Origin: Treponema sp.
Lineage (GTDB): Bacteria > Spirochaetota > Spirochaetia > Treponematales > Treponemataceae
Assembly (NCBI GenBank): GCA_017629095.1
Contig: JAGBXW010000033.1
Span: forward strand, 1 to 44,517
Length of the DNA: 44,517 bases
Direction of reading: 5' to 3'
A program made the translations under genes and the position numbers. The notes beneath the pieces were generated by a model. That model saw only the letters and a program-made list of their open reading frames with translations, was not told the DNA's origin and did no database searches. Positions 8,487 to 16,695 of the stretch are shown in pieces. How positions within the stretch are numbered: the first letter of the stretch is position 1; the number at the start of each line of letters is the position of its first letter.

Positions 8487-8542
8487 ACCTCACCTTACCA
8501 CAAAAATTTAACTTTGGCAAATTGAAGATAAATATAGTACAC

Positions 8543-9994
8543 TTATTTTCTGTGACCCAATCTACCAACAAACTGAGAAGAATATAATCTAAAATATCTA
8601 TTACGTAATAAAAACAACAAAATACTGTAAATACCTACTCCACAGGCTATTCCTAATCCAATTTGTAACAAAATATTTTGAACATAGGTAATAATCAAGT
8701 ACACAACAATTCCCATACCTGTTGTTGCAATAAAACTTTGTAAGAAATTTACAAAAATAGTTCTTTTGACTACAGATTTACCAAGAATAATAATTTGGAA
8801 ACCAGTTACAATAGTTTCTGCAGTCACAGTTCCAATAGCAGCTCCTAATGCACCGTATCTAGGAATTAACAGATAATTTATCACCACATTTGTTACTGCA
8901 CCCAAGCAATAAGATATTAGTGCAATTTTTTCTTTATTCACTGCGGGTAAAATTTGAGTTCCAGTAAGACTGGCAATAGAAATGATTAAGATTATAGGAG
9001 AAATCACTTGCATTGGTAGTACTGCAGGAAGATATTCACTTCCACTAAAGAGGAGAACTAAAGATTGTGACAGGAGAATTAATCCAACTGTACAAGGAAG
9101 CCCCAACAATATAACAACGCACATTGCTTTTTCTACTAATAATTTAAAAGAACTTTCATCTTTTTTTTCTGCATACAGGGAAAGTCTCGGTAAAAGTACT
9201 CCAGTTACAGCAGTAAGTATTCCCAACACCATTTTATTCAACTTAGTTGCGGCTGAATAATATCCAACCTCTACATCTCCTGACAAAAATCCCAGCATGG
9301 TGGAATCTAACATGGTATATACACTGGTAATAAGTGACATACCAAAAAAAGTAAAGATAGGTTTCAGGTGAGGTTTTAATGCTAATTTTACTTTTATATT
9401 AAAATTGATAAATTTGCGTGCATAGATAAAATTACAAATATTTGATCCTACAGAAGAGATAATTCCAAAGAAAGCATATTTAATATAATCTTCCTTTGTG
9501 TGAACAAACAAAAATAAAAAAATTAAACTCACACACTGGAAAAATATTGAACGTATTGTAATGTAACGAAATTCTTCGAGGGCAGAATAAAGCCAATCCA
9601 TACCTAATGTTGTAAAAATAATGGTAGTGCTGCATACCAGCAATAAAGAATGATATTCTGAAAATTTAGGCACAAAAAATAATGTTATAAAAAATAAACT
9701 ATACGCAATAAGTGTTGAAACAAGATTAATGAAAAAAACTTCTTTAACAAATTTTGAAAGTTGGATCTTATCCTGTCGTATTCTTGCAGCACCTCTAGTA
9801 GCATAGGCTCCAATTCCCAACCCGGCAAGCATAGTAAAATAGCTCACAATAGAGTTCGCAAAATTCACCCGCCCAATTCCTTCTGGCATAAGGATTCGAG
9901 ATGCATAGGGAAAGGTAATAAGAGGAAACACCAATGTCATTATTGCCCGAATAGACGAATAAATAGCATTCTTCTTGATTGATTTCTCTGCCAT
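8543..9994 (-). CDS. Wzx-like oligosaccharide flippase
   Basis: The 483-residue product is a polytopic membrane protein of the MATE/MVF superfamily. It starts KNAIYSSIRAIMTLVFPLITFPYASRILMPEGIGRVNFANSIVSYF, the usual opening of Wzx/RfbX flippases, and has about 12-14 hydrophobic segments. The second-half motif YSAATKLNKMVLGILTAVTGVLLPRLS is also family-typical. It would flip undecaprenyl-linked oligosaccharides across the inner membrane, handing the products of the neighbouring glycosyltransferases to surface assembly. No Wzy polymerase is visible in the window. A TATACT box ends 10 nt before ATG 9994, within a region repeated at 11708-11749. Confidence 0.9.
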   Translation of the reverse strand: MAEKSIKKNAIYSSIRAIMTLVFPLITFPYASRILMPEGIGRVNFANSIVSYFTMLAGLGIGAYATRGAARIRQDKIQLSKFVKEVFFINLVSTLIAYSLFFITLFFVPKFSEYHSLLLVCSTTIIFTTLGMDWLYSALEEFRYITIRSIFFQCVSLIFLFLFVHTKEDYIKYAFFGIISSVGSNICNFIYARKFINFNIKVKLALKPHLKPIFTFFGMSLITSVYTMLDSTMLGFLSGDVEVGYYSAATKLNKMVLGILTAVTGVLLPRLSLYAEKKDESSFKLLVEKAMCVVILLGLPCTVGLILLSQSLVLLFSGSEYLPAVLPMQVISPIILIISIASLTGTQILPAVNKEKIALISYCLGAVTNVVINYLLIPRYGALGAAIGTVTAETIVTGFQIIILGKSVVKRTIFVNFLQSFIATTGMGIVVYLIITYVQNILLQIGLGIACGVGIYSILLFLLRNRYFRLYSSQFVGRLGHRK

Positions 9995-10003
9995 AATCTA
10001 TTC

Positions 10004-10045
10004 TAGTATACCACGCTTGTGTTCATTGGGGAATAGGAGGGAAAT
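10004..10045. repeat. Left copy of 42-bp repeat flanking the AAA/PD-(D/E)XK gene
   Basis: This 42-bp segment aligns without gaps with 11708-11749, with about 7 mismatches. It starts TAGTATACCACGCTT and ends GGAATAGGAGGGAAAT in both copies. It includes the TATACT box upstream of the flippase gene (minus strand). Confidence 0.7.
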
Positions 10046-10050
10046 AGGAG

Positions 10051-11628
10051 TTATTCATAAACTACTGTTTCTATCCTACAGTCGTGTTCTTTTGTATTCT
10101 CATCATAGCTTATACCTACAAACAAGAGATTTCCATGGTAATGTTGTAAGGCCTGCTTGTATTCCTTGTTTTTAATTTGCTGTAATGCAGACTCTGCACT
10201 CTTATTATTTTTAAGTTCAACAATTATGGCAGGAATACCCAAACTATACGGAATAAAGGCCACATCTGCGTACCCCTTACCAGAAGGCAACTCTTTGATA
10301 ATGGTATATTGTGTGGCTGCATAAAAATAGGCAAGGCAAATAGCACTTTGAAAGCTTCCTTCATTGTTATAAGTCAAGTTGCTCGTACTCCAGCTATGAG
10401 CCTTATTCAGTGCTTTTGCCACCACAGAAGCCCTACCTTGAATGGTGGCTTCTAGCAACTCCTTTGATTGGTTAATTATATCCATCAATTTTGTATACTC
10501 TGTTGTTGTGGACAAGGCGTTTACCCACTCCTGCCGTATTTCATTATTGGGAATGAAACACTGCTGGGCAATTTCGTCAAAGGCAAGGTACCCCAAATGA
10601 ATGAGCAAGGTAAACACCTCATTCTTTGAGCTAAAATTATGAAGAGTGTTCAAAAAAAGCTGAGGATTTATGGGAATACGTTCTCCAGCAAGTAGTCTCG
10701 TTACATCTGAACGTATTCCGTCAAAATCTAGCAAGATATAGTCTTTTATAGCCTCGTAGGAACCTGTTGCGTTCCAATAATTGTTAAATTTCTTATTTTT
10801 CACCAATTCAGCAATGGATTTTGGATTGTACAGCTCATGATTATTTTGACTATATCCATTATACCACCGACGGCAGTTTTCAAAATCAACACCAGCATTT
10901 TTACAAAGTTCCTGAACTTCTTCACTGGTAAACCCTACGAATTCCGTCAATGCACCAGAATCCAACATGGTGTATTGGGTAAAATTATTTAACTTAGACT
11001 GAACCTTATCTTTGACTATCGGTAGAATCCCTGTAACATAGGCAAGGGAGATAGCAGCATTTATAGCAGCCCCCTTGAACAATGCATTAAAAAAGGAAAG
11101 GGATTTTTCATAGAGAGAATTCTCTACCCTCTCCCGAATCAGAACGTCATACTCATCGATTATCAAAATAAATGTTTGGCCAAGAACCTTATATACCGCA
11201 AGGATATAATCGGGCAACGTCTTGCAATCAACAAAATCAACTTCGGGGAATTCCTCTTGAAACTCCTTCCCTATTTTTCTGTTAATATAATTGAATAACT
11301 CCTTTTTATCTTCCACATTTTGATATTCCTCACTCAAATCAAATTTTATTACATTAAATGTGTTCAAATTTTTCTGGTAAGAGTCTGTATGTGCAATTTT
11401 CAGCGATTCAAACAAAGAGAGAGAACAACAGCCTTTGGAATAATAGGCTGCAAGCATATCAGCTGCAATGGTTTTTCCAAAACGACGAGGTCTACTGACA
11501 CAAATACAATTGTCGTTCGTGTCTAGCACTGCATTGATGTGGGAAATTAACAGGGTCTTATCCACATATACTAAGGAATTCAGTGTTTTTTGAAAGTTTC
11601 TGTTGTTGGGGTTTAGATAAATTCCCAT
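10051..11628 (-). CDS. AAA-ATPase-like protein with C-terminal PD-(D/E)XK nuclease-fold domain (DUF1703-type)
   Basis: The 525-residue product has the two-domain layout of the AAA-ATPase_like/PDDEXK_9 family. The N-terminal P-loop is the family's atypical SRPRRFGKT (about residue 45) after YVDKTLLI; Walker B is LIIDEYDVLI (about residue 156). The C-terminal part has GYADVAFIPY...IPAIIVELKNNKSAESALQQI, matching D-x-n-E-x-K of the PD-(D/E)XK fold. The biological role of the family is not settled; members are numerous in Bacteroidetes, clostridia and spirochetes and are often discussed with mobile or defence genes. GGGAG precedes ATG 11628. It is bracketed by the 42-bp repeats at 10004 and 11708, which suggests separate acquisition. 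Confidence 0.85.
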   Translation of the reverse strand: MGIYLNPNNRNFQKTLNSLVYVDKTLLISHINAVLDTNDNCICVSRPRRFGKTIAADMLAAYYSKGCCSLSLFESLKIAHTDSYQKNLNTFNVIKFDLSEEYQNVEDKKELFNYINRKIGKEFQEEFPEVDFVDCKTLPDYILAVYKVLGQTFILIIDEYDVLIRERVENSLYEKSLSFFNALFKGAAINAAISLAYVTGILPIVKDKVQSKLNNFTQYTMLDSGALTEFVGFTSEEVQELCKNAGVDFENCRRWYNGYSQNNHELYNPKSIAELVKNKKFNNYWNATGSYEAIKDYILLDFDGIRSDVTRLLAGERIPINPQLFLNTLHNFSSKNEVFTLLIHLGYLAFDEIAQQCFIPNNEIRQEWVNALSTTTEYTKLMDIINQSKELLEATIQGRASVVAKALNKAHSWSTSNLTYNNEGSFQSAICLAYFYAATQYTIIKELPSGKGYADVAFIPYSLGIPAIIVELKNNKSAESALQQIKNKEYKQALQHYHGNLLFVGISYDENTKEHDCRIETVVYE

Positions 11629-11707
11629 TCTTTCTCCCTACTATTCATCAACACATTTTACCCCAATCGGTTGCTTTAGAGCAACTATAAGGTGGTATGG
11701 TTGCTCT

Positions 11708-11749
11708 TAGTATACCACGCTTATAGGCATTGTGGAATAGGAGGGAAAT
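11708..11749. repeat. Right copy of 42-bp repeat flanking the AAA/PD-(D/E)XK gene
   Basis: Direct copy of 10004-10045. It lies between the stop codon of the DUF3990 partner gene (11753) and the start of the AAA/PD-(D/E)XK gene (11628), and carries the same minus-strand TATACT box. A small hairpin GTTGCT/AGCAAC lies beside it at about 11669-11684. Confidence 0.65.
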
Positions 11750-11752
11750 TGC

Positions 11753-12187
11753 CTACTGAGCCATCTCAGATTGTATCAAATCTACCATTTTGCTGATGTC
11801 GGCCTCGTGCATCAGATGATAATTTGACAATATCCTTTCTAAGGGATACTTACTGAACAGTACACTGAATGGAATTTGCAATTTCCATTGGGCATAGGCC
11901 ACTACAAAACCAGCCCAATATTCAGCTTGTGGATAATACGGCTCTTGCAGTGCTTCCTCTATTTTTTGTTCAATATTTTGATACAAGAAAAATGCCAGCT
12001 CCAGACCTGACTTGCCACTAAGAAAATCGGGATTTCCAAATTCAATCTGAGAGGGAATGATGGAGGACAAAAAATCCTGCTGCAATTCCTGTGGAGACTT
12101 GCCTAAGTTGCACAGACAGAACTGAAACAAAAAACCTAAGTTTTTCTGCACATCAGAAAGATACATTTGCTCATAACTCAATGCCAT
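11753..12187 (-). CDS. Unknown partner of the DUF3990 protein (candidate antitoxin or immunity protein)
   Basis: I do not recognise this 144-residue family. It is predicted to be largely helical and soluble: MALSYEQMYLSDVQKNLGFLFQFCLCNLG, then ELAFFLYQNIEQKIEEAL, YWAGFVVAYAQWKLQIPFSVLFSKYPLERILSNYHLMHEADISKMVDLI. The segment AEYWAGFVVAYAQWKLQIPF...PLERILSNYH resembles the short partner proteins (DUF3791-like) usually encoded beside DUF3990 genes, but is longer. Its start overlaps the 3' end of the DUF3990 gene by 17 bp, so the two are translationally linked. An antitoxin role is inferred from this arrangement only. Confidence 0.55.
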   Translation of the reverse strand: MALSYEQMYLSDVQKNLGFLFQFCLCNLGKSPQELQQDFLSSIIPSQIEFGNPDFLSGKSGLELAFFLYQNIEQKIEEALQEPYYPQAEYWAGFVVAYAQWKLQIPFSVLFSKYPLERILSNYHLMHEADISKMVDLIQSEMAQ

Positions 12188-12839
12188 GGAGCAACTCCGG
12201 GTTTCTAAAAATATCTATCAAATAAATAGCATCTTGCACGCTTGTTGTCCGATACCCTTCAAAATATGCTTTTCTGGCAAGGGAATCTCGCTCCTGATAC
12301 TTTTTAAAGTAAATTTCTTTTTCTGCCACGAAGGATTGTCTGTACATCAAATCAGAAAAGGCTTTAGGGGATTTTAAAACAACCTGCATTCCCAATGCTC
12401 CCAGCTTCATGGAAGATGCCAGATTTTGCAGGGGGATAGCATTTTCAAGGAAATCACTTGCAAAGGTAAAATAGGAATCATTAGCCCGATATCCACAAAT
12501 TACATCAAAAGCCTCATAGTTCAGTTTGTATTGTGCAAGCAATGTTTCAAGATTCTTCTTTCCAAATGAAGTTTTGGGGATAAAGATTCTGTTTTGCATC
12601 AAAATACACAACCAGTGTAAAATTGTATACTCCTCGCCAGATAAATCCAAAACAGACAGGTCTGCAAGATTAAGCTCATACTCACTTGCATAACCGTCTG
12701 TATTTTTTTGGCACGCCCATTCCTTTGCAAGCTCAAGATTCTGGGTACAGTAAAATCCCAAGCCATAATCATTACGAGGATTACCAGCACCAAACTGTGG
12801 AGTCTCTACAATTTTTTCCGAACCGTGATAAAGCTTCAT
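12171..12839 (-). CDS. DUF3990 protein with ADP-ribosyltransferase fold (candidate toxin)
   Basis: The 222-residue product begins MKLYHGSEKIVETPQFG and continues NDYGLGFYCTQNLELAKEWACQ, the hallmark of DUF3990, a family placed in the ADP-ribosyltransferase superfamily. YHGS would be the first NAD-contacting strand and GLGFYCT the second; the distal catalytic residue is not obvious. No signal peptide is present, so it should act in the cytoplasm. It lies 8 bp downstream of the Wzi gene on the same strand and overlaps the next gene by 17 bp. Only a weak ribosome-binding site precedes ATG 12839; a TAAAAT box ends 5 nt upstream. Toxin function is inference from fold and gene pairing. Confidence 0.7.
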   Translation of the reverse strand: MKLYHGSEKIVETPQFGAGNPRNDYGLGFYCTQNLELAKEWACQKNTDGYASEYELNLADLSVLDLSGEEYTILHWLCILMQNRIFIPKTSFGKKNLETLLAQYKLNYEAFDVICGYRANDSYFTFASDFLENAIPLQNLASSMKLGALGMQVVLKSPKAFSDLMYRQSFVAEKEIYFKKYQERDSLARKAYFEGYRTTSVQDAIYLIDIFRNPELLHGIEL

Positions 12840-12847
12840 AATTTATT

Positions 12848-14593
12848 TTACAAGTTATACTTAGCCCCAAGGGAAAGATATACGTTATGACTCTTGTCCG
12901 TGGTATTCTGGTAATGATTGTTTATAATCATATTATATACAAAGCCACCAGAGAGACTAAAATCTTCTGTAATATAATATACAGAGTTCAAGCCAAAAAT
13001 AAAATTCGCTTTCCAAGAAGTGAAGTATTTTTTTTCAAGAACCTGATTACCTTGCTCATCTTTAGCAGAATCATTTATAGCCTTACTATATATGTAGTTA
13101 TTATCTGGATTCCAACGAGCCATGAGGACTGTAGTTTTTCCCTTGGGATAATAAACAGTAAAATCAAGATGTTGCATATTTCCACCATATCCATATCCTG
13201 ATCCTAGCCATTGACCTTGGTTTGTATATCCTTGAGTTACCTGATGATGGAAGCCAAAATTATAGGGCCACTGCAACTGGAAGTCTTGGGACATTTCAGA
13301 AAAATTAATTTCTCCTCGGAGCTCTCCATATATACCATGTTTAACACTAATATCCATTGTTTTTTTAAGCCCAACAGTAAATGCCAGAGTGTGCAAAGGA
13401 TAGCGAATATATCCTGTGGGAAAACTATTAGGAACAAAATCATCCAATCCCACCTCACCGTATACTTCAAAGCCTACTTGGGGGAAAATCCAGTCAAAGC
13501 CAAAGCTCATTTTTTGGTCTTCTCCTGCTCCCTTTTCTCCTACGTGGGTATTTTCTTCCTTTGGCCACAGATACTTTAGATTTGCCCAGTCCCATTTTAC
13601 CAAACACACTCGGTTGGCAAAGAGAGTAAGACCTGGAACAAAAGAAGGAGCATAGGCAAAGGCAAAACCGTGAATCATGTTGTGATTGTTGCTGGCATCA
13701 TTATCAAAATAGTCGGATTCTGTAAGCTTTCCAGTCCAGATACGAGCTTCAATGTCACCAAGATACCAGTTGAGCCAGGGCAAAACCACTTTCTGTCGCC
13801 GTAAGCCAATATCAACCTTGGGGTAGCTTGCTGCATTGTTGGAGTGAAGGATGGGATTCATGAAAGCGGGGCCAAGCCAAATAGCCTGTGTTCCAAAGCC
13901 TACCGTAAAGCTATGCCAAGACCAGCGTACTTCGCTGTCGCCCCAGTCGTACACAAAGAAGGGCTTGTCTCCAAACCGCTGGGGAGCATCCACTCCCACA
14001 TTCTTGCCATAGCCCCAAAAATAACCATAGGGACTATCTGTATTGGAGGGCATAATATCAAAGCTCATGTTCTGGCTAAAGCTCAGTTGGGGTTTAAAGG
14101 TGAGCTCAAAGCCATAGCCTTCAAAACGGAGGCCGGCGGTAAGGCTGGTGTTGTAACCCTTTCCCTGCCACAGGGCGCCGTCGTTTTGGCCATAGGGGGC
14201 GGCGGTGTTAAAGCTATTGTACCAGTCTGGGCCGTAAATCTTCAGGGTGGCATCTTGGAAGAGGCCACGGGCAAACCAGTTTTCTGCGGGAGTGCTATCT
14301 TGCCACAGGGTAAAGGTGGTGCCTAAGTTGTTGGCTACCCATACATGGTTCCCGTCTGCTGCTGCACCTGCCAGTTGCCACTGGTTATCAGAAAGGGTGC
14401 GGTAGTTCAGGGTTGGTCGCAAGGCTTGTCCTTGGAGGGAAAGAAAATCGTAATAGTCTTCTTCTGTTGACTTGAGGGCTTCTTGAGCAGAAACAGTGCC
14501 TGCAAGAGCCAACAAAAACATCAGAACTACAACATACTGGAAACGAGTTTTATGTACTGAAGAAAAAAACAACTGGTACCTCCGAGCTTTCAT
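12848..14593 (-). CDS. Wzi-like capsule assembly outer-membrane protein
   Basis: The 581-residue precursor has an N-terminal signal peptide (positive MKARRYQ..., hydrophobic YVVVLMFLLALAGTVSA, cleavage before QEALKS). The mature part is rich in aromatic-ended beta strands, ending LSLGAKYNL with a terminal hydrophobic residue as in beta-barrels. The block VRWSWHSFTVGFGTQAIWLGPAFMNPILHSNNA and later FPKVDIGLRR-like strand match the Wzi family, which anchors capsule at the outer membrane in Gram-negative bacteria. The nearby flippase and glycosyltransferases fit a surface-glycan role. No Shine-Dalgarno at proper distance precedes ATG 14593; a TTTACA-N17-TAGAGT promoter ends 6 nt upstream. Confidence 0.75.
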   Translation of the reverse strand: MKARRYQLFFSSVHKTRFQYVVVLMFLLALAGTVSAQEALKSTEEDYYDFLSLQGQALRPTLNYRTLSDNQWQLAGAAADGNHVWVANNLGTTFTLWQDSTPAENWFARGLFQDATLKIYGPDWYNSFNTAAPYGQNDGALWQGKGYNTSLTAGLRFEGYGFELTFKPQLSFSQNMSFDIMPSNTDSPYGYFWGYGKNVGVDAPQRFGDKPFFVYDWGDSEVRWSWHSFTVGFGTQAIWLGPAFMNPILHSNNAASYPKVDIGLRRQKVVLPWLNWYLGDIEARIWTGKLTESDYFDNDASNNHNMIHGFAFAYAPSFVPGLTLFANRVCLVKWDWANLKYLWPKEENTHVGEKGAGEDQKMSFGFDWIFPQVGFEVYGEVGLDDFVPNSFPTGYIRYPLHTLAFTVGLKKTMDISVKHGIYGELRGEINFSEMSQDFQLQWPYNFGFHHQVTQGYTNQGQWLGSGYGYGGNMQHLDFTVYYPKGKTTVLMARWNPDNNYIYSKAINDSAKDEQGNQVLEKKYFTSWKANFIFGLNSVYYITEDFSLSGGFVYNMIINNHYQNTTDKSHNVYLSLGAKYNL

Positions 14594-14630
14594 GCTCCCA
14601 CTCTATCCCATTCCAGCATGGTTGTAAAGG
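14591..14630 (-). promoter_or_regulatory. Promoter abutting the Wzi start codon, repeated at mntA
   Basis: Read on the minus strand, TTTACA (14623-14628) is followed after 17 nt by TAGAGT (14600-14605), 6 nt, then ATG. The 24 bp at 14591-14614 are identical to 20364-20387 in front of mntA, where the spacer is 18 nt. The spacing predicts a leaderless mRNA. Confidence 0.55.
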
Positions 14631-14702
14631 GAGCTTTTTTTGCCACAAAAGCAGAGCACTTAAATGCTGGGTAACTTTGGTAGTTTTTTCTCAAAAAAGT
14701 GT

Positions 14703-14708
14703 TATAAT
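14703..14708 (+). promoter_or_regulatory. -10 box of the cyclase gene
   Basis: A perfect TATAAT ends 8 nt before ATG 14717, with no good -35 hexamer. The short distance predicts a leaderless or nearly leaderless transcript; the GGAG at 14711-14714 is too close to the ATG to act normally. Confidence 0.5.
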
Positions 14709-14716
14709 GTGGAGTT

Positions 14717-16687
14717 ATGAGAGAGAAAATTTGGAAGATTCTTGTTGCTTGTATCCTGTCTTTGTTGTCCCTACAAGGGGTTTTTGCTCAGTATTCTGTT
14801 TTAAATGACTATATTTCCACAGAATGGTCTACAGTAGATGGCTTACCTGCCAATGCCATAAATGATGTAATTCAGACAAACGATGGATACATCTATTTGG
14901 GAACCTACGAGGGACTGGTGCGGTTCAATGGATTCGAATTCACCCTTTTAAACAAGCATACTGGTTCAGAATATAATTTTATTTCGGCCCGAGTGCTGAT
15001 GCAGGATGCAACTGGTAATTTGTGGGTGGGCTCTAATGGAGAAGGCTTGCAGAAAACAAGTCCCGATGACACCATCACCATCTATACCCAAGAACATGGT
15101 TTACCAAATAACTCTATCAGAGCCCTTGCAGAAGACCACATTGGTAATGTGTGGGTGGGAACTTCCACTGGTGTGTGTTACATCACACCTCAGGGAGAAA
15201 TTGTGCTCCCAGCTGCTGCTGAAGATGTTTCCATTAGCACCAGCCTTGTAGAAGAGCTTTTCTGTGATTCAGCTGGGCGTATCTGGATGTGCACCACCGA
15301 TGCTCGTGGTCTTTTCTATTATGCTGACAATGCATTTCAGCGTTACCAAGAGCTAGATTATTTGGGCACTTTCTATGCCACAGGAATTTCTCAAGATAAC
15401 TTTGGTACCTTTTGGATTGGACTTGGTACCATGGGTATGGTAAAGGTGAATCACGAAGGGGTGGAGCCCATTGTTAGCAACACTATCTTGGATAATACAC
15501 CTTTGTACCACATTTGCCACGACACCACTGGCGCCACTTGGCTGGGTACCGAAGGAGGCCTCGTTCTCTATCGGGAGGGCAAGTGGGCTGAACATGTATA
15601 CCACAACAATTCTGTAAATAAGGTTATCCAGGATCGAGAGGGAAATATCTGGGTGGCAACAGATTCCAAGGGGCTCACCAAAATCAGTTCTGGCCGATTC
15701 AGTGTAACAAACTTGGGAATTGCGGTAAATGCCATTGCCCAGGGACAGGATGGTCTTGTGTGGGTGGGAGCAGACAATGGCCTGCTGTGTTATCAAAACG
15801 ACACACCAGTTGAAAATGCACTAACTAAATATTGTCAGGGGCTCCGTATCCGTCATGTGGAAATTGCAGATAACGGAGATGTAATGGTAAGTGCTTATAG
15901 CAAACCAGCACATATTCGCTATAATGTTGCCACAGGCCACATCCAAAACTGGTCCACGGAACAAAAGATTGCAGGAGACAAAACTCGTGTTTCCATTCAG
16001 CTGGACAATGGGGATGTGTATGTGGGAACCACCACTGGATTGAGTCTTGTACGGCCAGACGGTTCAGTCCAAACCTTTAGCAAAAATGAACTTTTTACCA
16101 ATGAATACATCATGTGTCTGTATCAAGATAATGACGGTGTTGTCTGGATTGGAACTGACGGCGACGGTATCTACCTGATGAAAGATGAGCAGATTTTTGA
16201 TAAGATTTCCACTGAGAACGGCCTTGCGGGTAATGTTGTCTTCAAGATTATGCAAGATAGCACTGGCGTGTACTGGATTTGTACTGGCACTGGTATCTCT
16301 CGCTACCAGCAGAATGAAGGTGTAGATGAAACGACAATCCCTTGGAGAAGCTTCTTTAATTACAGCTCGGTAAATGGATTGGGAACAGACTCTGTGTTCC
16401 AGATGATAATTGATCACAGCAATACGGTGTGGATGATAAGTAACCGAGGTATATCTTCTGTGCCCTTGGTGGAGCTCAACGACTTGGCCACAAACAAAAA
16501 TAGACGCACCAAGGTAGATGCAAAATTCTACAACCAAAACGATGGACTTAATTCTGCAGGAGCTAATTCCACCGCCCTCAGTATGCGGGATAAAAATGGA
16601 AGAATCTGGTTTACCATGGTAGACGGATTTGCCATCTACGATCCCCTCAAAATCAGGCTAGCGGTTTTCTGCCCCTTGTACATATAG
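14717..16687 (+). CDS. N-terminal sensor half of a frameshifted receptor adenylate cyclase (beta-propeller)
   Basis: This 656-residue frame starts with a signal peptide (MREKIWKILVACILSLLSLQGVFA). It continues with many two-component-regulator propeller repeats of the form DNDGVVWIGTDGDGIYL, NIWVATDSKGLTKI and NVWVGTSTGVCYI, giving a large periplasmic sensor. Its last twelve codons (after DGFAIYDPLK) do not fit the family: the expected continuation NQASGFLPLVHIESI is in the next frame, reached by one extra base in the A4 run at 16649-16652. The protein therefore lacks its own Y_Y_Y, membrane and cyclase parts, which continue in the next entry. The split is either a real mutation or a sequencing error. 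Confidence 0.85.
   Translation: MREKIWKILVACILSLLSLQGVFAQYSVLNDYISTEWSTVDGLPANAINDVIQTNDGYIYLGTYEGLVRFNGFEFTLLNKHTGSEYNFISARVLMQDATGNLWVGSNGEGLQKTSPDDTITIYTQEHGLPNNSIRALAEDHIGNVWVGTSTGVCYITPQGEIVLPAAAEDVSISTSLVEELFCDSAGRIWMCTTDARGLFYYADNAFQRYQELDYLGTFYATGISQDNFGTFWIGLGTMGMVKVNHEGVEPIVSNTILDNTPLYHICHDTTGATWLGTEGGLVLYREGKWAEHVYHNNSVNKVIQDREGNIWVATDSKGLTKISSGRFSVTNLGIAVNAIAQGQDGLVWVGADNGLLCYQNDTPVENALTKYCQGLRIRHVEIADNGDVMVSAYSKPAHIRYNVATGHIQNWSTEQKIAGDKTRVSIQLDNGDVYVGTTTGLSLVRPDGSVQTFSKNELFTNEYIMCLYQDNDGVVWIGTDGDGIYLMKDEQIFDKISTENGLAGNVVFKIMQDSTGVYWICTGTGISRYQQNEGVDETTIPWRSFFNYSSVNGLGTDSVFQMIIDHSNTVWMISNRGISSVPLVELNDLATNKNRRTKVDAKFYNQNDGLNSAGANSTALSMRDKNGRIWFTMVDGFAIYDPLKIRLAVFCPLYI
16649..16652 (+). 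other. Frameshift site in an A run
   Basis: The run of four A at 16649-16652 would need one more A to join the two halves of the cyclase gene into one frame of about 1,020 codons. The joined reading gives YDPLKNQASG and then HIESIVLDNVP, which is family-like on both sides. Confidence 0.75.
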
Positions 16688-16695
16688 AATCAATT

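Noticed and set aside
13844-14326. 160-codon antisense frame inside the Wzi gene
   Set aside because: Low-complexity Ala/Gly/Lys composition typical of an antisense reading; the minus-strand gene has signal peptide and family motifs.
16064-16537. 157-codon antisense frame inside the cyclase gene
   Set aside because: No start signals and no recognisable fold; the plus strand has propeller repeats.
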